Assembly: GCA_030844895.1 (NCBI GenBank)
Contig: CM061223.1
Coordinates: forward strand, 35,311,435 to 35,375,434
Direction: 5' to 3'
From: Ambrosia x helenae
Lineage: Eukaryota; Streptophyta; Magnoliopsida; Asterales; Asteraceae
Length of the DNA stretch: 64,000 bases
The first letter of the stretch is position 1. Every line of letters begins with the position of its first letter. The position numbers and the translations under genes were made by a program. The notes under the pieces were generated by a model. It was not told where the DNA came from. It was given only the letters and a program-made list of their open reading frames with translations, and did no database searches. Below are positions 45,541 through 57,744 of this stretch, in pieces.

Positions 45541-46722
45541 TACGTATTTATGTGAACTTATATGATTAAACGTGTTTCAGATGCAAAGTTGGGAGACAGT
45601 GGCGAAGGGATTGGGGGCGAAGGGATGGACCCTTTCGCTTGGTTTACAGGGCGAAGGGTAGACCCCTTCGCCTCTTGGCAGTCCCTTCAGGTATAAATAC
45701 TCTGTTTTTGCACATTTTAATCATTTCACAAACCCTAACTCGCCTCCAAGTGCTCTCTCTCGGCCCATACCTCTGTACCACGAGTTTTCGCCCTCAAATC
45801 ACCCATTCCTAACCCAAAAACACCTACAAATCCATAACAAGGCTTAGATCTAAGGTGTGTGTTATGTTCAACATATTTTCCTTTCATTCTAACATTGTTT
45901 TCATAAACCCTTGATGTTCAAACCTGATTTGATTTCAAAGTGTTTTCATAAGCAAAAGCCTTTCATAAAGTTTTCTAAACAAGATTTAAACCATCTAATG
46001 AGTTTTATAACAAAAACCCAAGTTTTCAAAGATGTTTGTGAATTAGAAATTAGAGCATTTGTGTTATATGTTGTTGTGATAATGAATGATGGTTATTGAT
46101 ATGATATGACAACCAAGTTTTCAAAGAGTTTGGACAACCAAGGGTTATTGGACAAACGTGTCATCGGTCAAACACTTATAGGCGTCTTATGATAGGTTTT
46201 CAGTAATTGAAGACTTTCATCACACATTTGGTTTTATTACTAAAAGACGCAACCTAAGGTGAGTGTCACAGCCCCAACCTTTGCTATTTTCATTTCGAGG
46301 GGGGAACATGTGGTACAAACTTTACTATCTTTAGACCACAGTATTTCATTATATCACATGGATACTAAGCGACATTACATCATTAAGTCTTTTCTAACTG
46401 GTGAACCATGAATATGTTGATACATAGTGTGGAAAGTATGAATAGATCTATTGGGCCCGGTAAGCCCCACTCAGGTCGACTAGAGGTCGAACGAGTGTAT
46501 ATTTGTCCTATCTAACTTACGACACCGGGTGATGACCGGTGGTGGGTATTTAAGGCATTACTAACGTTCAGTAATGGTTCATAACGTTTTAGTATCATGT
46601 AACGATGTCTAGCTAGCATCAGGTATAGATATAATGATTGTTGGGTCTGGTTTGCAAACGTTTACTTACTTTTATGAACTTTAACTCTGTGACTCACCAG
46701 CACTGTATGTGTTGACTAACAT
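45254..46722 (+). repeat. Family G LTR, copy G3 (plus strand), 3'-truncated
   Basis: Starts GGTGACACCCGGC. TATA box TATAAATA at 45692-45699, preceded by GCGAAGGG words (45603-45680). Leader like G1, but the downstream minisatellite region is deleted. It ends at 46722 where LTR D4 begins; AACAT at 46718-46722 could be that insertion's TSD. Confidence 0.8.
46258..46698 (+). promoter_or_regulatory. Leader structured block, LTR G3, acceptor lost
   Basis: Donor-like AAG/GTGAGTGTCACAGCCCC, with GT at 46259. Perfect palindrome ATAGATCTAT at 46442-46451. Complementary CTGTGACTCACC at 46687-46698: the donor's GTGTCAC is matched by a partner reading GTGACTCACC. The LTR is cut before the acceptor site. 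Confidence 0.55.
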
Positions 46723-46963
46723 TGTGACACCCGCCAATTTGCCATGTCAAAATTCGTACACTTTCTAGTCAACATTTAATTTAATACACATATTAGATAT
46801 CTTTTTATATGCATAAGTCCCTTGGAAAAGTCTTGCAAGATCCGAACGAGTACAATTCCACCCATATCAACGAGCATTGGTGACGCAAGTTTAAACAATC
46901 ATAATTTCCTTACCAAAAACATATACGAATGTTTTCTTATCTAAACACATGGGGATACATGTG

Positions 46964-46964
<1 letters not shown>

Positions 46965-47025
<61 letters not shown>
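46965..47025. repeat. (TA)n microsatellite
   Basis: About 60 bp of TA at the left edge of a MITE. Confidence 0.95.
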
Positions 47026-47028
<3 letters not shown>

Positions 47029-47491
47029 GAGAGTTCAAATGAAAAGAAATGTTTTTTGTAAGAAGAAAAAGAAGAAATTTAAACCAATAGAAATCTTTCT
47101 TTTAATAGTTGTATTTAATGTTAAATAATTTTTTAAGTTTTTGTAACTTGTATAAACTTGTTAAATAAATGAAATCATAATTCTTTTTTCAAATATATAT
47201 CTTTAAAGCAACGATAATTTATAGTGAAGGATAAATTTTGGTATGTGTAAGATGAATTTCAACATGTGTAGAATAAACCTAATGATAATTTCGATATGTG
47301 TAGGATAAAATTATGATAATTTCGATGTGTGTATGATGAATTTTGATATGTGTAGAATAAGTTTTGATGTGTGTAAGATAAAATATTTAAAAGCAATTAA
47401 TTGGATAATTAATGTGAAATGAGTTAAAGTATTTAATGTTATTTGTTCTTTTTCTACTCAAATTAAAATTCTTCTCAAATGATCATCCCCC

Positions 47492-47495
<4 letters not shown>
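47025..47495. mobile_element. MITE-like element in LTR D4
   Basis: Imperfect inverted ends: left GTGGAGAGTTCAAATGAAAA, right ATTCTTCTCAAATGATCATC. TA repeats lie on both sides. The inside has repeated GATATGTGTAGGATAAA-like words (47240-47385). Confidence 0.55.
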
Positions 47496-47528
<33 letters not shown>

Positions 47529-47623
47529 ACGAATATAAATGCATGTGTGAAGTAATAATAACATGAGAAAAACACATGTAATTTAGGTCTTATTTATGCA
47601 TTTTGTCTCTTCCTAAATGAAGA

Positions 47624-47828
47624 GGGTGTTTGGGATTGCGTTTTGAATCTGATTTTTAGATTATTGCGTTTTGAAAACGCAGATAATCAGTTTTTAGTGT
47701 TTGGATTGCATTTTGAAAACGCAGATAATCAGTTTTTTAGGCTATCAAAACGCAATAATCTACAAGCAGCTCCACCCATGCTTTTCCAAAACGCATAATC
47801 TGTTTTGAATAATCAATCCCAAACACCC
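47624..47828. mobile_element. 205-bp MITE with perfect 15-bp TIRs
   Basis: GGGTGTTTGGGATTG at 47624-47638 and CAATCCCAAACACCC at 47814-47828. Inside are repeated AAAACGCAGATAATCAG words. TIR type resembles Tourist/hAT MITEs; no clear TSD. Confidence 0.85.
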
Positions 47829-48837
47829 CCGAACTATCTTATCCCATCTTTGTGCTTAACCAAAAATGGTAGAACAACTAATCAACACTTGGATTCAGAA
47901 AGCATGTTAACCCAAAATAAACTCCCCCTTTTTCCCTCAATGTTTTCGGCCCAAAACACAAGCAAAAAGAAAGCATCTTATCACCTCTCAACACATGATC
48001 TTACCTTATATGGATAGCCAACATAATCCCTCAAAAATCTAGAATGTTAACCTTTCCAAACTTGTTATGATCTTGACTCTTTTCCCCTTGTGAACCGCCG
48101 CCCTCACCTCCCCCAACACAATCACTTTTGCTTTCCAAGAACCAAGGTAAATCTCTTGTGTAATCATTCTAATACATGTGATATCAAATCATAAAATCTA
48201 TGATTAGTCTAATCCAAGAGATTAGTCAACAAGTGTAAGGAGGCAAAACATAATGATGATTGTTAACAAAAGTGGTAAGATCCTCTAATCACCTAAACCC
48301 ATGGGAGATTACTTGCCCTAAATAACCACCACCACTCTAACACTTTTGGCTCTCCTTCCCCTCTTTTCTTTCTTTCAGTTGAAACCCCACCACCACCATG
48401 TCACTTCTCAATTTGTCCCACAATCACAAAACACTAGATTATCTTTAAGTGTGTGATCACATCACTAACACTCACTTGATGTTATGGATTATCATTAATC
48501 ACTTTATAAGACTTCCTATCTAGGTGTGATATTAAACTAAAAGTGGTTAGATTTACTTAAACTCCATGGATCCATAAAAGATTGTTAACCTAAAGTGAGT
48601 AATCTTTGGCTCTTCTTGGAACCACCCAAACCATCACCCCCCACCCCAACACCATAAGATCTTTCTTAAACTCCCAAGAACCACCAAATCATGTGTTTAG
48701 TCATTCACAATGACAAGGGATTAGATGATAAGTCATATTGACTAGATTAGCATCATTCTAAGACTAAACACTAACATAGAAAGATCCTAAAGAAACACAA
48801 GGATCCATGGTAGTTGACTTGCCTAAACTGTATTTCC

Positions 48838-48877
48838 CTCCACCTCTCTTCCTCTCTATATCTCTCGTCTCTCCCGA

Positions 48878-48911
<34 letters not shown>

Positions 48912-48916
48912 GCCTC
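48838..48916. repeat. (CT)n tract upstream of the D4 TATA box
   Basis: Interrupted CTCTCT run just before CAACCTCTATAAATAC. Confidence 0.9.
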
Positions 48917-49244
48917 TCTCTCCCTCAACCTCTATAAATACAAGGGCCAAGATAGATGAACCACATTTGCTTTCCACATCTTTCTAACCCTCACACACAC
49001 ACACACACACACACTTTCAATCCTCCATACACCTCCATCACCGTTGTAGCAAGATCCAAGTATCATTCCAAGATCTAGAGGTATGATACTTAACCTCATT
49101 TGTTATTTTCACATGACTAAACTAGATGGTTCACCCATGTTAATAAACATAAGTTTTCTTTAAAAAAAAACCAAAGATATAATGTGTTTGTTACTATAGA
49201 AAGTCTTGGATAAAGGTTCAAGTGTATGAATGTTAGTAATGCAT

Positions 49245-49245
49245 G

Positions 49246-49283
<38 letters not shown>

Positions 49284-49592
49284 GCATATATATGCGTATA
49301 CATATAGTATGTATGTATGTATGTATGTTCGCGTGAGTGTGTATATATATATAATATATGTATGCGTGTATTATACGTATATTGGGGAAATTTGTAAGAT
49401 AAATATTTATGTATAAGTATGTATAGATGTCACAAACATAAATATTGATGGGTATGTATGTGTGACATTCAATAAACATGAATATTTGTGTGAGCGTCGG
49501 GTACATAGATATACATAGATGTGTGTTTGAATGCGTATGAGTGTATGTATGTATGTATGTATGTATGTATGTATGTATGTATGTATGTATAT
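49245..49592. repeat. TA and (TATG)n microsatellites
   Basis: TA at 49248-49280, GTAT units at 49306-49328 and a longer TATG run at 49542-49590. These produce the 162-codon antisense frame 49117-49605, which is not a gene. Confidence 0.95.
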
Positions 49593-50202
49593 GGATATGT
49601 GACAAACAAATGGTTATATGTAGGAAGAGTTGTGGTACCTTAAATATAAATGTTTATGGGGAAAGAGTTAAAGCATGAACACATATGGGTGTGTACAAGT
49701 GAAAACTCTATAAACATGAATAGTTATGTATGTGGGTATCAAGTACTTGAATATACATAAACATATGGGTGTCTCATGTGCAATATGGATACATATGCAA
49801 AGACGTGTATTTGATTCAAGTCTATAAGTATTTTAAAGGAAAAACACATGTTTATTTACCAGAAACGTATGATTTTGAGTCTTTGTTCCTAGAGGTACTT
49901 TTTCACACAATGAACCTTGATTTTCGGACTATATTTTGGGAAGTATAAACGTCACCAACAATACCAACATAAAACACACTACGAGATAGGTGAACAATAT
50001 GTTAAGGAAAGTCTAGAACATAGATATGAGATGTCCATTCTCTATAGGACGTGTAGATCTACTTTCCTAGCACACCGGGTTATATTCTTGCTAGCACTCC
50101 GCACGAAATTGAGGTAAGTTTCACGGCCCCTTTTTACTATTTTATATTTTGAGGAAAGACATGCATTGTTTACTACTTTTAGAATGAATTCCTAGCAGAC
50201 CG

Positions 50203-50207
50203 GTATA
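50203..50207. repeat. TSD GTATA of solo LTR F, left copy
   Basis: GTATA recurs at 56638-56642 after the LTR end TGTTACA. Confidence 0.9.
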
Positions 50208-50457
50208 TGTCACACCCCGACTTTGGTGGGCCTAGACGGAATTCCAGATTGTTACCAAACATCACATAATGCAAGCAAACAGTGGAAGCAATACAAATAA
50301 ATAATCTTTTATAAATAATAGTTTACATTTCTATACAATGTACATTCTCCCATACAGGTACTCTAGGTAATGTCTAAGGTTCTCGCTTGCCTTCTGATTC
50401 GTCCGTCGGGGATACTCCGAGTCGTAGCCGCTCATTCCTTCTAACTCTAACAAGTAC

Positions 50458-50956
50458 CTGAACACATGCTTAAAATAGGTCTGGGTCAACAATAATGTTG
50501 GTGAGTCCTTGAGTGTCTTTAACTAGTTTCAAATATGTTTTATCAAGTCAAAAACAAGTTCACTAGTTTACAAGGTTTAGCACAAAACAGGTTTAATAAG
50601 TTCATACAGTTCAACTCATGGTCTAGCACTTGTGATATACAAGCCACACCTCAAACCTAACACTGAATCCACCTACTTCCATTGTGGATTCCCATGGCAA
50701 AATACATGTCACAGAAGTCAGTGGAGGGTTTCCTGGGCTTCCGGGTCCACTGTGTGTAGGGTTTCCCCAAGTAGTACTACCCATATATTAAGTGCCCCAA
50801 TCTCCCGTTGGGTTAATCAGTGTGAATAGTATTGGGAGCACCTTGTCACATCATACTGGTTTATCACTATCACATACTACTGGTTCTACACAGGAAGCAT
50901 GTATTCACCCCAAAACAGTTTAACAGTAAAAAGAGGGGATGGTTCACGGAACTCAC
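50458..50956 (-). promoter_or_regulatory. Leader intron-like structured block, LTR F
   Basis: Minus strand: donor-like CCAG/GTGAGTTCCGTG starting at 50956. Perfect palindrome GTAGTACTAC at 50771-50780. Complementary CAAGGACTCACC at 50500-50511. Acceptor-like GTTCAG ends at 50458, 42 nt further. Confidence 0.6.
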
Positions 50957-51550
50957 CTGGAAGCAATGAACACGCATACTTTATAATAACCGAAGCGTCT
51001 GATATCTCGTACTAATATTCTCCTGGTCGAATCCTAAGTCGACAAACATTATTAGTTTTGGTTTTATTAATTAATGGTTACACGTGTGGACGACTTCAAG
51101 CGTATGGTTTCTATTTTGTTAGTGTCTCATGTTCTTCTATTGTTTTAGACTTTGGCATGTTCACATATCAAGATGGTTTATATTATTTAAGCTCCCTATA
51201 TCTAAATTGTCTGAAGTCCATATTTGGTTCCAAGTATATCTGTTTGCATATACTAAGTAATGGTTATAGTTTAGGTGTGTCGCCCGATCATCATATATAT
51301 TGCGTCCTTTGGTTCTTAGTCATCTTAAGTGCACCAATTTCCACTCATCTTAATGAATCGTCTAGGTCTCGTCTTAGTCCCTTATGTTCTGTTCTATTAT
51401 TAATAAGTGTTCATACACTTGAATCATACTTTAGCATATTGCGGATAATGTCCGAACCATTAGTCTTCAATGTTTATAACTCTAAGGGTCTTAAGTCATC
51501 TTCTAATGTATCGAGTCCTAAGCTTAAGTTTTATTGTCCAAAGTGTCTAA

Positions 51551-51555
51551 GTTCG
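51551..51555. repeat. TSD GTTCG of solo LTR B, left copy
   Basis: GTTCG recurs at 54183-54187. Confidence 0.92.
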
Positions 51556-51824
51556 TGTCACACCCACAAATTCCACATGCGGGGTTTTACCGCGAGGCGC
51601 GTGACAAACCAGGATCCAAGTCAACGGTCACAATAAACAACAACTATGTGAAAGATACGTAGACTCAAAACATAAACTTTAATATCTCAAAACCGTAGCG
51701 GAAGCAAATTCAAGTACAACCCATGTGGCAAAGTAGTTTCAAAAGATTATTCAAAAACATGAACTAAAGCCCTAGACGCCATGCAGACCCGTGCGCCTAG
51801 TCCGTGTGTTGCTACCTTAGCAAC

Positions 51825-52320
51825 CTGAGAAAAACATGCCAAAAAGGTGTCAACATATAATGCTGGTGAGTTCACAGGTTTTCATAAAACGTTACCAAAG
51901 TGTTACTAAATGTTACCAACTTCAAACCTGTCAATACTATGTCATGTGAAAGCCAAAGTACGCTAGCTAGGCGTATGTTTTGCTACTACTACGATTGGAA
52001 AACCATTACTGGACACGTATAGCAAGTTCAGCACATGCTTAAGCCGCCCGAATAATGTTTAGCAAGTTTAGCATAGTTCGAGACAACATGCACCCGTCCG
52101 ACCTCCAGTCGACGAGTGGGGCAAGTCACGCCCAATAGATCTATCCACATTTCCCCCATTGTGCAACACCGCACATTCATGGTTTCCCCGGGGACTTTCA
52201 AAGATCGTATAGCAACTCAAAAGTAACCCATAGTATGACATATGTTCACAAAATATAAGTTTAGCGCATGTTTTCTCCCCCAAAAGTAAAACCAATAAAA
52301 GTGGGGCTGTGAAACTCACC
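51825..52320 (-). promoter_or_regulatory. Leader intron-like structured block, LTR B
   Basis: Minus strand: donor-like AAG/GTGAGTTTCACAGCCCC starting at 52319. Palindrome ATAGATCTAT at 52135-52144. Complementary CCTGTGAACTCACC at 51865-51878. Acceptor-like TTTCTCAG ends at 51825, 40 nt further. Confidence 0.62.
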
Positions 52321-52629
52321 TTAGGTTTGCGCCTTCTATATAAAAGAGTTATCAACAAGTCTTGATAGTTCCTAATACCGGGAATCTATCATAAAAGTTC
52401 ATATAAGTGTTTTGACTAATAACCTTATGGTTATCTAGTCCCCGATTGTCTAGTTCGTAATTAAGTATGTTTGAAAATGTGTTCGACTGCTCAACCGACA
52501 CACTAGAGTGACCCGACATCCCGTTGGTGACCCATTACATAAACTAATCAAGTATACATAGATTACATGTAAGGTTCAAGCATAAAACACTTAGTTTGCA
52601 TCACAAATCGCACAAATGAAGTAGTTAGG

Positions 52630-52862
52630 TCGAATCAACATAGTTTCAAACTTGGTTCGACCCTTTTAACTTTGGTTCGACCCATATTAAGGTTCATTTG
52701 ACCCATACCTAAGTTCATACATCCTAAACATGTTCATTCGACCTTAACACATGTTAATTCGACCTTAACATGTGTTAATTCGACCTAAATCAAGTTCGTT
52801 CGACCAAACTGAAGCACGTTCGACCTATAGGATGTTTGGTTCGACCCCACGACAGGTTGAAT
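52630..52862. repeat. Minisatellite of TTCGACC-type units inside LTR B
   Basis: About ten units of roughly 20-24 bp with core TTCGACC (TTGGTTCGACCC, CATTCGACCTTAACACATG, GTTCGACCAAAC). They lie about 810 nt downstream of the TATA box on the LTR sense strand, the same place as the family G minisatellite. Confidence 0.85.
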
Positions 52863-54182
52863 GGGTCTTGGTTTGACCCAACCTGCTGCAAGTGTTCTAA
52901 AACGCATCAAATCGCATCAAAACAATCCGAAAACATCACGAAACATCATGAAACACGACAGTCAAGTATGAATAATATATCCCCACGAAACCCTACTAAT
53001 TTTACTCCGAAATCCATCCGTTTTAACACTTACCCAAAATGGCAAAATTATGGAAACATCACATCATGCATGAAAACTTTACCCAATTTGGAAACTTTTC
53101 GAAATCCTTTCATAATCATCTCAAAATGCTCAGTTTATTATGTTCATAAAAACCCTCAATCGTTTTATTAATAATAACATGTTTCAAGCCCTAGATTTAA
53201 TTAAAATCCCCAAAATAAACGTAATATCATCATTTATCCAACTGTGACCTAAAACAATCATAAACCCAAAACAATAGCAGCCCTAGATCATGTTTCTATC
53301 ATCTAAACAACATTTAATCATTATCCCACATATAACACAATATAAAACACCATTAACGCTAGTTAATTTATATGAAAACTCAAGTTTAATGATAGGGTTT
53401 TGTTTAGAAAGATGTTTGAAAGGTTTTTAATCATAAAAACCACCTTAGAACAAATCTGGACCTTTGGGGTTTGATAAAAACGAATCAAAATACATTAAAA
53501 AGGGTTTTAGATTAAGAACACACCTTAGATCTTTGTTTGGATGATGTTTGTAGGTTAGATTATGAAAAACAAGGGCAAAAACTCCTTCCCCAGTGATTAG
53601 AGTCGAGAGAGAGTGTTTAGAGGCGACTAGGGTTTGTGAAATGATGAAAAATGATGAAAAATGACAAAGTATGGTATTTATAGTGACTACAGGTTCGACC
53701 CCTTCAAGGGTCCAATGGGGGTTCAGGGTGGTCGAATGGGGTTTTTAAATGATCCCTATCCTTGTTTCGACCCCCCTTATGGTCGAACCAAATCCCATGT
53801 TTTCCAGTTTTTCAAGTTTTGTCGTTTAAACACATTTTAGCACATCCTAACACATGAATATGCAATCCAAACATATGTTAAGCATATAGAATCATGTATA
53901 ATCATGTTTAAACCTTTGAAACACGTATTTGCACATTGTATCACATGTATGTATCAATCTACGTTTAACACTTAATTCAATTTATGTAATTTCACCAACA
54001 ACAGGACTCAAGGCTAGTGTATACTCAAAACGACTCCCAATGATCCTCCAGATCATTGAACCCTGGACAATCCTAACCTGACCTGACTCAACTGACCCAG
54101 TTAAGTTTGTTTATAAATGTTTTTCGCTAAGGTAGACTTGTGTTTTGACAAAATGTTTAAGCTGAACATGCTGGGTGTCACA

Positions 54183-54187
54183 GTTCG
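54183..54187. repeat. TSD GTTCG of solo LTR B, right copy
   Basis: Partner of 51551-51555. Confidence 0.92.
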
Positions 54188-55268
54188 CGTCTTAGGTATC
54201 AATGACCAAGTCCTAAATCTTATTATCCAATGTCTTGTTGTCACAATTAATCTCCCTTAGAATGGTCCAAATCCAAGCTTCGAGTACTATACACTTTCAT
54301 GTTTATAGAATTTCATAACTTATAGATAGCAAGGTGACGGTTATATCCTCATATCCGAAGTTCCAATATCGAGTCCGCCTCTTTATTCTCAAGTTCAAGG
54401 TATAATTAAGCAATATGTGTTTAGTAGGCATTTATTCATTCGATTCATATTTTAGTATGTTTCGATAACTATGTCCGAGTCTTAAGTTCCGGTTGTCAAG
54501 ATCTTATCTTAACGATCATTGTTCAATGTCCCAAGTGTCGAGTCCCATTCTTACATTCCAAGTTCAAGGTGTCGAAGTTCATAGTACAATCCAAGTTTAC
54601 GCCTCAATATCCATGCTTAGCACATGTATACTTTTATGTTCGGTTTGTTCGTTAAGCTCGACTAGTCCCACACGTGAAGTTATATAACTTACGAGTTATA
54701 CTTAACATAATTATCAAGTTATCCGATTATACCTCGTGTCCAGATTAGTTCGTGTAGACTGTTTAGTTGACCGGTCGATTTCTGTTGACTCGTAGTTGAC
54801 TTTTGTTAATCCGAAAATTGACCCTTTGCTGACCGAAGGTTGACCCGCTACGAGACCAACCCGGTTATAACCCAAGTTTCACCCCCAACTCGTCTCTTCT
54901 ATAACCACTCCATTGTTGACCATCGGCGACCACCAATGACCACCACAGTTACACCATCTTAGTCATCTAGAAACTTTATTAAACCCACCTTCAATATTCA
55001 AGCATACACCCTATCACAATCTTAACCCGGTTGTCATCCAAAACTTCAGCTACTAACAACTATCACCATCCGATCCTCATACCAGAAATAAAGAAAATGA
55101 GGGGGCTCATGTTTTTACCTTTTCTGTCGGAGACACCATTAACACCGGTCACCACAACTGTCGTCGTCGTCTAATCCCCACTGTTACTGTTATCGTCCAC
55201 CACACCACCACCATCGTTGCAATCATCTTCTTTAGCCTCAACCACCGCCGCCGTCTTCTTCCTTCTGC

Positions 55269-55275
55269 CTCTGAG

Positions 55276-55340
<65 letters not shown>
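55269..55340. repeat. (TC)n microsatellite
   Basis: About 70 bp of TC with two interruptions. Confidence 0.95.
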
Positions 55341-55375
55341 ACTCATCGTTCCCCCCTCTTTCTAATGTTTCGATC

Positions 55376-56140
55376 TAGGGCTGTTCAAATCGCTCGCCAC
55401 TCGTGGATCGCTCGTCGCTCGTTTAGAAAATGCTCGAAAAATGCTCGCTCGATCTTCCGCTCGATTGTATATGAGCCGATCGGCTCGGTTCGGTTTGTAA
55501 ATGAGCCAAGCACGAGCAAATGTATGCTCGGCTCAGTTCGGCTTGAATAAATTTTTATTTATTTAATAATAAATATACACACAATTTATAGATACATTTA
55601 TGGCTTTATATATAAGATTCTATTGGATTTTACTCAGTATATGCAAACAAAATATAACAAGCCCACTTAATTCAATAAAAAAAAATTAACACTAGATTTA
55701 ATAGTAAAACAATAAGTCATGGGGTGACAGTCTTGAATTCTTTATGTTATTAGTCGTCCATCGCTAATTGTCGCTTGATATCACACCTATGTCACAATGC
55801 AACAACTGTTCTCTGACGTATGCTCATCACCTCACCAGCCTCAATACAAGCCTCATCCTTTGGACACTGGGATCTTAATATTAGTGTTATCATTGGACAT
55901 TTCGACCTTAGTTGTCACCCGACAATGAAAACATCAAAGGAAACATCCCAATTTTATGATCGTGCATATTATTCTCCGCTCGATTCTCGCTCGGCGCTCA
56001 ATCGGAAAATTTGCGCTCGAAGATTGCTCGTTCGATTTTCGGCTCGATGGTAAACGAGCCGCTCCGCTTGGTTCGGTTTCCAAATGAGCCAAGCACGAGC
56101 AAAGCTCCGCTCGGATCGGCTCGGCTCGTGAACTACCCTA
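55376..56140. mobile_element. hAT-like TIR element built of GCTCG words
   Basis: Ends TAGGGCTGTTCA and TGAACTACCCTA are inverted (10 of 12). Flanks TTTCGATC (55368-55375) and TTTGGATC (56141-56148) form an 8-bp TSD with one mismatch, the hAT length. Both arms are rich in CGCTCG, GAGCCG, GGCTCGG and ATGAGCCAAGCACGAGCAAA (the last exact in each arm but in direct orientation, 55502-55521 and 56084-56103). No transposase. Confidence 0.72.
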
Positions 56141-56637
56141 TTTGGATCTGGGTGTGTGTGTTATAAAATAAAAGGGTGGGTTGTTTGGGTGTCGTCGGCC
56201 GGAGCTCCGTCGTGGCGGCGGTGGGAATTCCACCAAGCTCCTCTTCTCTCAGCTCTCTCTAGAATGTTGCAGCAGTAGTGTGTGTATGATAATAAGGGTG
56301 GCTTGGGTGGTTTAGCCTTTTTATAAAGGGGTGGATTAATGGTTTCCACAAAACCATGAATAGTTTTGTGGGAGTGTTGGCAACATGAGGGGAGGACATG
56401 TGTCCTCCCTCATGACTAATCATCTTGGGTTCGAGTCTGGGTTTTGGGTTCGTAACGTTTATTAGTTTGGTCTCGTAGAACGTATTCTAATAATATTATA
56501 TATATATATATACACAATGGTTCGGTTTTCCGTTTCGCATATAAACGCACTAACTGTTATTCATTTCGATGGTTTGTGTATTATATAAAATACTAAATTC
56601 GCAAAAAAAAAATTGGGGTCCACTATGGGTTGTTACA

Positions 56638-56642
56638 GTATA
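56638..56642. repeat. TSD GTATA of solo LTR F, right copy
   Basis: Partner of 50203-50207. Confidence 0.9.
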
Positions 56643-57229
56643 CATGAGACAATATGTTTAGAGTACTCATAAAGCCCTCGTGCAATTAGTTTACCCGTAA
56701 TCATTAGCTATGGATTTAGCCATGAAACATTTGAATAGATCTATTGGGTTGACACCCCCACTCTTGGTTAGTCGCTCTAACCCGGATACATACGAGAAAA
56801 GAGTGCTTGTATTTCACATATGATGATACATTGTCTTTATTGTACAATGTGCGAGGCACAACACGCCGAGGTTTGGTTATGGACTCATGATCATTCGTTA
56901 TCATCATTGTCTTAGCTAGACATTGATGGGTCATTCATGGATTTCATTTAACTTTATGTTTTCAACTATTTCAAACCTGTGAACTCACCGACTTTATGTT
57001 GACAAAGTTTTTATGCATATTTTTTAGATAACTAACTCATTTGATGGAACTTGGGACATATTTGGGCATTCATTCATGACTATCACCTGTTTGTGTTTTC
57101 AAACTTAAGAACATGTGGTTTGTCTTAAAACAATACTTTTGTGATGGATGTTATCTTTGAACAAATTTGGTATTTTAATACTATGTTATTATGACCGTTT
57201 GTTCGAATTTTATGCTTGAAAACCTTTCG
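56643..57229 (+). repeat. LTR D4, right part
   Basis: Aligns with D1 20900-21240 and D2 25760-26130 (GATCTATTGGGTTGACACC, CACTCTTGGTTAG, CTTTATTGTACAATG) and ends in the TGAAAACCTTTCG block. The last 30 bp of a complete LTR are missing. Confidence 0.78.
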
Positions 57230-57584
57230 TGTTGGATGTTTTCTTTGAACAAATTATGTTTTTTTATAAGAGAAGGCATAAAAGGAAAACAAGAAAAAAA
57301 ATCAATATTTTGAGAGTATCAAATATATTTTTTTTTATGAGATAAACATATATAACCTGTTTTAGTTAGGAATTTTCAATAACTAATGAAACTAATTTTT
57401 TTACTACCATAGATACAATATATTTCAAGTGGATTCATTTTATGCTCACTTATAAAATAAGCAATACCTAATGCCTTTATAATTAAAGTTTAGCAAACAT
57501 ATATATTTAATTGTTTAAATAATTAATTACTCTTGTTTTTTTTTTTTTTTTGTAATTTGTATAATTTTGATTGCTTTTGTGTAT
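57230..57584. other. A+T-rich stretch between LTR D4 and LINE 2
   Basis: A short direct repeat GTTGGATGTTTTCTTTGAAC echoes 57146-57165. A T16 run lies at 57537-57553. No gene. Confidence 0.5.
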
Positions 57585-57744
57585 TTTTTTTATCGGCAAA
57601 TTTCACTTTTATTCGACCCAACATTTATACAAGGTTACTACTAGAAAGGTTCTAGTAGCAAGCCAATACAAACACCAAAATCACCAAATTACACTAATCA
57701 AACATATATCATTCACATAATCGGAATATCAAAACCAACCCATT

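Larger units (their letters stand above)
46723..50207 (+). repeat. LTR D4 (family D-related), left part
   Basis: Starts TGTGACACCCGCCAATTTG. TATA box TATAAATA at 48933-48940 after a (CT)n tract. It contains MITEs and microsatellites and is interrupted at 50207/50208 by solo LTR F. It continues at 56643 to about 57229, where it is truncated at TTGAAAACCTTTCG. Confidence 0.75.
51556..54182 (-). repeat. Solo LTR, family B (minus strand), nested in LTR F
   Basis: 2627 bp, plus-strand ends TGTCACACCCACA and GCTGGGTGTCACA, perfect 5-bp TSD. Related to family G over most of its length (GGGGTTTTACCGCGAGGCGC, CTAAGGTAG, CACAAACCCTA). TATA box (minus) ACTATAAATACC at 53674-53684. Instead of the GCGAAGGGG words of family G it carries GGTTCGACC words at the two equivalent places. 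Confidence 0.95.
50208..56637 (-). repeat. Solo LTR, family F (minus strand), containing nested insertions
   Basis: Plus-strand start TGTCACACCCCGACTTTGG and end GGGTTGTTACA, flanked by GTATA. No internal region or second LTR remains, so it is a solo LTR. It is enlarged by solo LTR B (51556-54182) and a TIR element (55376-56140); without them it is about 3.0 kb. A (TC)n tract lies at 55269-55340. Confidence 0.88.
50113..57027 (+). promoter_or_regulatory. Leader intron-like structured block, LTR D4, split by solo LTR F
   Basis: Donor-like GAG/GTAAGTTTCACGGCCCC, with GT at 50114. The insertion of 50208-56637 intervenes. Then palindrome ATAGATCTAT at 56735-56744, complementary CTGTGAACTCACC at 56977-56989, and acceptor-like TTTTTTAG ending at 57027, 38 nt further. 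Without the insertion the palindrome lies about 186 nt from the donor. Confidence 0.5.

Noticed and set aside
49117..49605. 162-codon minus-strand frame rich in I, H, T and Y
   Set aside because: Product of TA and TATG microsatellites.
51058..51636. 192-codon plus-strand frame
   Set aside because: It crosses the boundary of solo LTR B into LTR F and has no domain. It is on the antisense side of LTR F.
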